Origin: Noviherbaspirillum soli
GTDB taxonomy: Bacteria > Pseudomonadota > Gammaproteobacteria > Burkholderiales > Burkholderiaceae_D
Assembly: GCF_015352955.1 (NCBI RefSeq)
Contig: NZ_JACYOX010000002.1
Span: 62,001-126,000 of the forward strand
DNA: 64,000 nucleotides
Direction: 5' to 3'
Shown here: one piece after another, positions 58,503-64,000 of the stretch
Position numbering within the stretch: the stretch's first letter is position 1
Layout of the letters: every line of letters starts with the position of its first letter
Position numbers and translations under genes: made by a program
Notes under the pieces: generated by a model
Database searches by the model: none
Seen by the model: only the letters and a program-made list of their open reading frames with translations
Told to the model about the DNA's origin: nothing

Positions 58503-59411
58503 ATGAAAAAGTATCTGGTCATGATGATGCTGGTCGCCAGCACGCTGTCGATGGTGGCGGTCGAGGCCGATGCCAAGCGCCTCGGCGGCGGCGGTTCCTT
58601 CGGTCGGCAGTCACAGGGCGTAAGCCGTTCCGTTCCCTCTTCGCCGCAAAGCGCGCCGATGCAGCAGGCCGCGCCGCGCCCGGCCACGCCGCCGGCCGCG
58701 CCGGCTACCCGTCCGGCCAGCCCGTGGCGCGGCATGCTGGGCGGCGCATTGCTGGGCCTGGGCCTGGGCGCGCTGCTGTCGCATCTGGGCATCGGCGGCG
58801 CGCTGGCCAGCGTGATCGGCACCGTGCTGACGGTGGCGCTGCTGGCCATGGCGCTGATGTTCATCCTGCGCCTGTTCCGCCGCAAGGACAGCGTCAGCCC
58901 GGCCATGGCCGGCGGCTATGCCCGCAATACCACGCCCGAGATCGGTTCCGGCGTGCAGTCCTATCCGCAGTCGGTGCCGGCGGCCGGCGCTGCTGCCGCC
59001 ACTGCCGCCAATGCGGCCGCGCCCTGGGGCGTGCCGGCCGACTTCGACGTGCCGGCCTTCCTGCGCCATGCCAAGAGCTACTTCCTGCGCCTGCAGGATG
59101 CCTGGGACAAGGGCGACGTGAACGACATCCGCGAATTCACCAACCCTGAGATGTTTGCCGAACTGCGCATGCAGATCGAGGAACGCGGCGCGGCGCTCAA
59201 TGTCACCGACGTGGTGCAGCTCAATGCCGAGTTGCTGGGCATCGAGGCTTCCAGCCATGACTACCTGGCCAGCGTGAAGTTTTCCGGCCTGATCAAGGAA
59301 GCGCCGGATGCGTCGGCCGCCGAGTTCGCCGAAGTCTGGAACCTGTCCAAGCCGAAGTCGGGGCAGGGCGGCTGGGTGCTGGCCGGCATTCAGCAACTCT
59401 CCTTGTCGTGA
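58503..59411 (+). CDS. Tim44-like domain membrane protein
   Basis: This 302-residue protein has a signal or anchor segment (YLVMMMLVASTLSMVAVEADA), a Ser/Pro/Ala-rich stretch, a Gly/Ala/Leu-rich double helix (MLGGALLGLGLGALLSHLGIGG and VLTVALLAMALMFILRLFRRK) and a C-terminal Tim44-like domain (AKSYFLRLQDAWDKGDVNDIREFTNPEMFAEL). The domain binds lipid or protein at membranes in mitochondria; its role in bacteria is not settled. It is 9 bases after ubiE and is usually found in this place in Burkholderiales. A terminator follows. Confidence 0.9.
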   Translation: MKKYLVMMMLVASTLSMVAVEADAKRLGGGGSFGRQSQGVSRSVPSSPQSAPMQQAAPRPATPPAAPATRPASPWRGMLGGALLGLGLGALLSHLGIGGALASVIGTVLTVALLAMALMFILRLFRRKDSVSPAMAGGYARNTTPEIGSGVQSYPQSVPAAGAAAATAANAAAPWGVPADFDVPAFLRHAKSYFLRLQDAWDKGDVNDIREFTNPEMFAELRMQIEERGAALNVTDVVQLNAELLGIEASSHDYLASVKFSGLIKEAPDASAAEFAEVWNLSKPKSGQGGWVLAGIQQLSLS

Positions 59412-59445
59412 GCAAACACGTCTCCTACAGCAACTGCTAAACTCC

Positions 59446-59480
59446 AAACCGCCCGTGACATTTCACGGGCGGTTTCTTTT
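59446..59480 (+). terminator. Rho-independent terminator after the Tim44-like gene
   Basis: AAACCGCCCGTG (59446-59457) pairs with CACGGGCGGTTT (59464-59475) around ACATTT, then CTTTTT. It ends just before the ubiJ start, so ubiJ-ubiB must have their own promoter or depend on read-through. Confidence 0.85.
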
Positions 59481-59489
59481 TGACCGCTC

Positions 59490-60065
59490 ATGATTCCCTC
59501 TCCCTTTCCCGCCATCATCAATCATCTGCTCGTGCAGGAAGCCTGGGCCGGCAAAAAACTTGCCCTGCATGCCGGCAAGGTCGCCCGCATCGATACCGGC
59601 CTGGTGGCCTTGCAGCTGCGGGTGGCCGCCGACGGCCTGGTGGAAGACGCGCCCGATGCATCGGCCAATGTCACCATCCGCATGAAGCTTTCCGACCTGC
59701 CGCTGATGATGCAAAACCGCGAGCGCGCCTTTTCCTATGTACAGGTCGAGGGAGATGCCGAGTTTGCCAACGCGGTGTCGCAGGTCGCGCAGGGCGTGCG
59801 CTGGGAAGCCGAGGACGACCTGGCGCGGCTGGTGGGCGACATCGCGGCCCGCCGCATCGTCGCCGGCGGCCGCGCCGTTTTCGGCGCCGCCCAGTCCACC
59901 CGCCGTCGCATCGAGGAAAACGTCGCCGAGTATTTTCTGGAAGAGCAGCCGCTGCTGGTGCGGCCGGAAGCCGTGGCCGGATTCAGCGCCGACGTGGCCG
60001 AGCTGCGTGACGATGTCGAGCGCCTTGCCAAGCGCATCGAGCGCCTGCGCGGAGGGCTGGCATGA
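59490..60065 (+). CDS. ubiJ: Ubiquinone biosynthesis accessory factor UbiJ (SCP2 domain)
   Basis: This 191-residue protein has an SCP2-like lipid-binding domain ([66 protein letters not shown]) and a C-terminal coiled segment ([18 protein letters not shown]). UbiJ binds ubiquinone intermediates and scaffolds the Ubi complex with UbiK. Its stop overlaps the ubiB start by 4 bases. It starts within 10 bases of the preceding terminator. Confidence 0.92.
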   Translation: MIPSPFPAIINHLLVQEAWAGKKLALHAGKVARIDTGLVALQLRVAADGLVEDAPDASANVTIRMKLSDLPLMMQNRERAFSYVQVEGDAEFANAVSQVAQGVRWEAEDDLARLVGDIAARRIVAGGRAVFGAAQSTRRRIEENVAEYFLEEQPLLVRPEAVAGFSADVAELRDDVERLAKRIERLRGGLA

Positions 60066-61633
60066 TCCGGCGGCTGCTGCGGGTTTTCAAGATTCTGTCG
60101 GTAGCGCTGCGCTATGGCCTGGACAATATCGCGATGTCGGGCGTCACCCCGCGCATCGCGCTCCTGACCAACCGGCTGCTGTTCTGGCGCGACATCAGCG
60201 CGCCGCGCGGCGAAAGGCTGCGGCAGGCGCTGGAGGAACTCGGCCCGATCTTCGTGAAGTTCGGCCAGGTGCTGTCGACCCGGCGCGACCTGATGCCGCC
60301 CGACATTGCCAACGAGCTGGCCCTGCTGCAGGACCGGGTGCCGCCCTTCGACTCCGACCTGGCCATCGCCCAGATCGTGCGCTCTCTGGGCGCGCATCCG
60401 GACCAGCTGTTTGCCTGGTTCGACCGCAAGCCGGTGGCCTCGGCCTCGATCGCCCAGGTGCATTTTGCGCGGCTGCGCAACGGCACCGAAGTCGCGGTCA
60501 AGGTGCTGCGCCCGAACATGAAGAAGACCATCGACGAGGACGTGGCGCTGATGCAGATCGTGGCCGGCTGGGTCGAGCGCTTCTGGGCCGATGGCCGCCG
60601 CCTCAAGCCGCGCCAGGTGGTGGCAGAGTTCGACAAATACCTGCATGACGAGCTGGACCTGATGCGCGAGGCCGCCAACGGCAGCCAGCTGCGGCGCAAC
60701 TTCGCCGAATCGAAAATGCTGCTGGTGCCGGAAATGTACTGGGACTTCTGCTCGGAATCGGTGATCACGATGGAGCGCATGCGCGGCATCCCGATTTCCC
60801 AGATCGACCGGCTGCTGGCCGAGGGCGTGGACCTGAAGAAGCTCTCCAGCGACGGCGTGGAAATCTTCTTCACCCAGGTGTTCCGCGACGGCTTCTTCCA
60901 TGCCGACATGCACCCCGGCAATATCCTGGTGTCGGTCGAGCCGGATACCTTCGGCAGCTATATCGCGCTGGACTTCGGCATCGTCGGCACCCTGACCGAT
61001 TTCGACAAGGACTACCTGTCGCAGAATTTCCTGGCCTTCTTCCGGCGCGATTACAAGCGGGTGGCCGAGGCGCATATCGAGTCCGGCTGGGCGCCGAAGG
61101 ACACCCGGGTCGACGAGCTGGAGGCCGCCGTGCGCGCCTGCTGCGAACCCATCTTCGACCGTCCGCTGCGCGACATTTCCTTTGGCCAGGTGCTGCTGCG
61201 CCTGTTCCAGACCTCGCGCCGCTTCAATGTGGAAGTGCAGCCGCAACTGGTGCTGCTGCAGAAGACCCTGCTCAATATCGAGGGCCTCGGCCGCCAGCTC
61301 GACCCCGATCTCGACCTCTGGAAAACCGCGCGTCCCTATCTGGAGCGCTGGATGAGCGAGCAGATAGGCTGGCGCGGACTGCTGGAAAAGCTGCGCGAGG
61401 AAGCGCCGCGCTATAGCCAGCTGCTGCCGCAGCTGCCGCGGCTGGCGGTGCAGGCGCTGCAGGAAAGCAAGGGCCATTCGACGCAGGAAAACGCGGAATT
61501 GCTCAAGCGGGTGCTGGCGGAACAGAGGCGCACCAATATGCTGCTGGGCGTGGCCGTGTATTTCGGTGGCGGCCTGGCGGCGGGCGTGGTGCTGGTGCAG
61601 TTCCTGATGCGCTGGTATTACCTGATCGAGTAG
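60062..61633 (+). CDS. ubiB: Ubiquinone biosynthesis protein kinase-like UbiB
   Basis: This 523-residue ABC1/ADCK-family ATPase has the KxGQ motif in [19 protein letters not shown], the Ala-rich loop [12 protein letters not shown], the Lys in [42 protein letters not shown] and [11 protein letters not shown]. Two C-terminal hydrophobic segments ([29 protein letters not shown]) anchor it. It is thought to help extract hydrophobic intermediates for the Ubi complex. Length fits E. coli UbiB (546). Confidence 0.96.
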   Translation: MIRRLLRVFKILSVALRYGLDNIAMSGVTPRIALLTNRLLFWRDISAPRGERLRQALEELGPIFVKFGQVLSTRRDLMPPDIANELALLQDRVPPFDSDLAIAQIVRSLGAHPDQLFAWFDRKPVASASIAQVHFARLRNGTEVAVKVLRPNMKKTIDEDVALMQIVAGWVERFWADGRRLKPRQVVAEFDKYLHDELDLMREAANGSQLRRNFAESKMLLVPEMYWDFCSESVITMERMRGIPISQIDRLLAEGVDLKKLSSDGVEIFFTQVFRDGFFHADMHPGNILVSVEPDTFGSYIALDFGIVGTLTDFDKDYLSQNFLAFFRRDYKRVAEAHIESGWAPKDTRVDELEAAVRACCEPIFDRPLRDISFGQVLLRLFQTSRRFNVEVQPQLVLLQKTLLNIEGLGRQLDPDLDLWKTARPYLERWMSEQIGWRGLLEKLREEAPRYSQLLPQLPRLAVQALQESKGHSTQENAELLKRVLAEQRRTNMLLGVAVYFGGGLAAGVVLVQFLMRWYYLIE

Positions 61634-61728
61634 CGGCAGTGCGCCGCAGGCGCTTCCGCCATGCCCCGGAATTGAGGGCGTTGCCCTGAAGCTATAATTC
61701 GGGATTTTTCATTCAAAGCGTTCATGAC

Positions 61729-63165
61729 ATGACCACGCTGACTGCTTTCGTCACTCTTTACCTGGCCGTCTCGATTGCGATCGGCCTGTTCGCGGCGCGC
61801 CGGGTCAAGACATCCGGCGACTATGCGGTGGCCGGCCGCTCGCTGCCGCTGTACATCGTGATCGCAACCGTGTTCGCGACCTGGTTCGGCTCGGAAACCG
61901 TGCTCGGCATCCCGGCCAAGTTCGTCAAGGACGGCCTGCGCGGCGTGATCGAAGACCCGTTCGGCGCATCGATGTGCCTGGTGCTGGTTGGCCTGTTCTT
62001 CGCCCGCAAGCTGTACCGGATGAATCTGCTGACGATTGGCGACTATTACCGGCAGCGCTACAGCCGCACCGTCGAAGTGATGGTGTCGTTTTGCATCGTC
62101 GCGTCCTATCTGGGCTGGGTGTCGGCCCAGATCACCGCGCTCGGCCTGGTGTTCAACGTGCTGTCGCAGGGCGCCGTGTCCATGTCGGTCGGCATGTGCA
62201 TCGGCGCGGCGATCGTGCTGCTGTATACCCTATTTGGCGGCATGTGGTCGGTTGCCCTGACCGATTTCTTCCAGATGACCATCATCGTGGTCGGCCTGCT
62301 TTATATCGCCTACCTGGTCTCGGGCATGGCCGGCGGCGCGCAGCAGGTGGTGGCGCATGCGGCCGCGGCCGGCAAGTTCCAGCTCGCGCCGGCGCTCACC
62401 GCCAGGGAGTTGCTGGCCTTCGCCGGCGCGCTGGTGACCATGATGTTCGGCTCGATCCCGCAGCAGGACGTCTTCCAGCGGGTGATGTCGGCGCGCTCGG
62501 AAAGCGTGGGCGCGGCCGGCTCGATCTCCGGCGGCGCGCTGTATTTCCTGTTCGCCTTCGTGCCGATGTTCCTGGCCTATTCCGCCTATGTGATCGACCC
62601 GAAGATGGTGGACGCCTTGATCGAGAGCGATGCCCAGATGATCCTGCCGACGCTGATCCTGAACAACACGCCGGTGTTTGCCCAGGTGATGTTCTTCGGC
62701 GCGCTGCTGTCGGCCATCATGTCGACTGCCAGCGGCACGCTGCTGGCGCCCAGCATCACCCTGACCGAGAACGTGCTGCGCGAGATCTTTCCGATGAATG
62801 ACAGGCAGATGCTGCTGGCAACGCGGCTGGTGGTGGTCTGCTTCGCCGTGGTGGTGACGATTTTCGCGCTGGTGTCGCAGGGCACGCCGATCTACGACAT
62901 GGTGGGCAATGCCTACAAGGTCACGCTGGTGACCGCCTTCGTGCCTCTGGTAATGGGGCTGTACTGGAAGGGCGCAAGCAACCAGGGCGCGCTGTGCGCC
63001 GTCATTGGCGGCCTGGCAACCTGGCTGTTGATGGAACGCTTCGGCGGCGACTCGATCTGGCCGCCGCAACTGGCGGGCCTGCTGGTCAGTTTCGCCGGCA
63101 TGCTGCTGGGTTCGCTGCTGCCGCAATACACGCGCGCGACGGCCGGGGCAACCGTGCCGCGATAA
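61729..63165 (+). CDS. Sodium:solute symporter family transporter
   Basis: This 478-residue SSS-family protein has about 13 membrane helices. Typical parts are VAGRSLPLYIVIATVFATWFGSETVLG, LLTIGDYYRQRYSR, YTLFGGMWSVALTDFFQM, GSIPQQDVFQRVMSARS and FGALLSAIMSTASGTLLAPS, the last containing Na+-site Ser residues. The substrate may be a carboxylate, amino acid or sugar; sequence does not decide. TATAAT (61693-61698) lies 30 bases before the ATG. It is frequently encoded between ubiB and the FmdB gene in this group. Confidence 0.9.
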   Translation: MTTLTAFVTLYLAVSIAIGLFAARRVKTSGDYAVAGRSLPLYIVIATVFATWFGSETVLGIPAKFVKDGLRGVIEDPFGASMCLVLVGLFFARKLYRMNLLTIGDYYRQRYSRTVEVMVSFCIVASYLGWVSAQITALGLVFNVLSQGAVSMSVGMCIGAAIVLLYTLFGGMWSVALTDFFQMTIIVVGLLYIAYLVSGMAGGAQQVVAHAAAAGKFQLAPALTARELLAFAGALVTMMFGSIPQQDVFQRVMSARSESVGAAGSISGGALYFLFAFVPMFLAYSAYVIDPKMVDALIESDAQMILPTLILNNTPVFAQVMFFGALLSAIMSTASGTLLAPSITLTENVLREIFPMNDRQMLLATRLVVVCFAVVVTIFALVSQGTPIYDMVGNAYKVTLVTAFVPLVMGLYWKGASNQGALCAVIGGLATWLLMERFGGDSIWPPQLAGLLVSFAGMLLGSLLPQYTRATAGATVPR

Positions 63166-63231
63166 ACCTGCGGTGTCACTGTGAAACCCTCTATAATTCA
63201 GGGTTTTGGATGATTTTTGCAGGGAATTTTC

Positions 63232-63525
63232 ATGCCGATTTATGCATATCGCTGTGAAGCGTGTGGTTTTGCCAAGGATGTTCTTCAGAAGATGTCCGAC
63301 GCGCCGCTGACCCAATGCCCGTCATGCGGCAAGGCCGAGTTCAAGAAGCAGGTGACCGCCGCCGGTTTCCAGCTCAAGGGCTCGGGCTGGTACGTGACCG
63401 ATTTCCGAGGCGGCTCGGGCGGCACGGCCGCGCCGGCCACGTCCGGGCCGGGAAAGAGCGAAGCGAAGTCCGAGCCGGCCGCCGCCGCGCCGGCGCCGGC
63501 CGCCAGCAGCGGCTCGCCGGACTGA
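63232..63525 (+). CDS. FmdB-family zinc-ribbon protein
   Basis: This 97-residue protein begins with the FmdB zinc ribbon: MPIYAYRCEACGFAKDVLQKMSD then CPSCGKAEFKKQVTAAGF, giving two Cys pairs. A Gly/Ala/Pro/Ser tail of about 40 residues follows. The family is thought to act as a small regulator; the function in bacteria is not established. AGGGAA stands before the ATG at 63232 and TATAAT is at 63192-63197. It is usually next to DUF502 and aspS. Confidence 0.9.
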   Translation: MPIYAYRCEACGFAKDVLQKMSDAPLTQCPSCGKAEFKKQVTAAGFQLKGSGWYVTDFRGGSGGTAAPATSGPGKSEAKSEPAAAAPAPAASSGSPD

Positions 63526-63564
63526 TGCGTGCCGCCTGCGCAACCGCCCGCTGAGCCGTCCTCC

Positions 63565-64000
63565 ATGCGCAAATATTTCGTCACAGGCCTGCTGATCCTG
63601 GTGCCCCTGGCCATCACGATCTGGGTGCTCAACCTGATCATCAGCACCATGGACCAGTCGCTGCTGCTGCTGCCGGAACGCTGGCGGCCGGAAGCGGTGG
63701 TCGGGTTTCACATTCCCGGCCTCGGCACCATCCTGACGCTGCTGTTCATCTTCCTGACCGGCCTTGCCACCCGCAACTTCATCGGCAAGCGCATCGTCTG
63801 GGCGTGGGAAGGGCTGCTGACCCGGATTCCCGTGGTGCGCTCGATCTATTCCAGCGTCAAGCAGGTGTCCGACACACTGTTCTCGTCGTCGGGCAATGCG
63901 TTTCGCAAGGCGCTCCTGGTGCAGTATCCGCGCCAGGGCAGCTGGACCATCGCCTTCCTGACCGGCGTGCCGGGCGGCGACGTGCGCAATCACCTGAAGG
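63565..64000 (+). CDS. DUF502 membrane protein, 3' truncated by the window
   Basis: The visible 145 residues show MRKYFVTGLLILVPLAITIWVLN, a first membrane helix, then GFHIPGLGTILTLLFIFLTGLATRNFIGKRI (second helix) and LTRIPVVRSIYSSVKQVSDTLFSS, the DUF502 signature. The frame runs off the window end with no stop. Full proteins are about 200-210 residues. Function is unknown; it normally precedes aspS. Confidence 0.92.
   Translation, partial: MRKYFVTGLLILVPLAITIWVLNLIISTMDQSLLLLPERWRPEAVVGFHIPGLGTILTLLFIFLTGLATRNFIGKRIVWAWEGLLTRIPVVRSIYSSVKQVSDTLFSSSGNAFRKALLVQYPRQGSWTIAFLTGVPGGDVRNHLK

Overview
The window looks like chromosome of a high-GC betaproteobacterium of the order Burkholderiales, most likely family Oxalobacteraceae (Herbaspirillum/Noviherbaspirillum/Massilia type). 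The reasons are the cbb3 oxidase cluster linked to hemN and fnr, the ubiE-Tim44-ubiJ-ubiB-FmdB-DUF502 order, a long RpoD with an Ala/Pro/Lys-rich N-terminus, a PEP-CTERM protein, FeeM-type N-acyl amino acid synthases and GTAG-type REP hairpins. I see no prophage, insertion sequence or CRISPR array. Family assignments rest on recognised motifs and remembered families, not on a database search.

Layout. 1-600: end of a truncated gene and a DUF971 gene. 601-1168: REP-like hairpins and repeat DNA. 1169-9356: a nitrogen-source module. A minus-strand operon (NTF2-like protein, polysaccharide deacetylase/allantoinase-like enzyme, amidase, GntR regulator) diverges from a branched-chain-type ABC transporter whose permease and both ATPases are fused in one 848-residue protein; a good sigma-54 promoter precedes the transporter. 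9423-13871: trhO and dnaE, divergent around a perfect 12-bp palindrome. 13872-14485: a second REP pair. 14486-24937: a compact Tad/Flp pilus locus (flp, cpaA, cpaB, cpaC, lipoprotein, cpaE, cpaF, tadB, tadC, tadE, tadF, tadG). 25035-30602: rpoD, a hypothetical gene, a predicted sRNA, pncB, trmB and tRNA-Gly(CCC).

30754-36413: a PEP-CTERM (PepA-like) secreted protein with a sigma-54 promoter, an AT-rich spacer, two tandem FeeM-like N-acyl amino acid synthases, a SAM methyltransferase, a ThiF/E1-like adenylyltransferase and a DUF6582 protein. 36455-38855: an SDR oxidoreductase and a Bcr/CflA-type MFS exporter. 39151-51288: microaerobic respiration. hemN, a SafE-like protein, ccoI and ccoS are separated by an inverted pair of repeats from ccoNOQPGH, a small membrane protein and fnr. 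FNR boxes sit at class II distance in front of both hemN and ccoN, and a degenerate one lies at fnr itself. 51572-56704: a repeat-containing secreted protein, an LLM flavin oxidoreductase, a PAS-GGDEF-EAL protein and an HDOD protein. 56705-57103: two predicted tandem small RNAs. 57104-64000: a GNAT acetyltransferase, ubiE, a Tim44-like protein, ubiJ, ubiB, a Na+/solute symporter, an FmdB zinc ribbon and a truncated DUF502 gene.

Themes. (1) Three sigma-54 (-24/-12) promoters, at the ABC transporter, the PEP-CTERM gene and a small RNA. (2) An FNR regulon that includes its own regulator. (3) A surface/signalling section (Tad pili, PEP-CTERM protein, N-acyl amino acid synthases, c-di-GMP enzymes). 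(4) A small-RNA family with a shared CCGTCTCCTC motif at two distant sites. The strongest candidates for undescribed biology are the FeeM/FeeM/methyltransferase/ThiF group and the small-RNA family.
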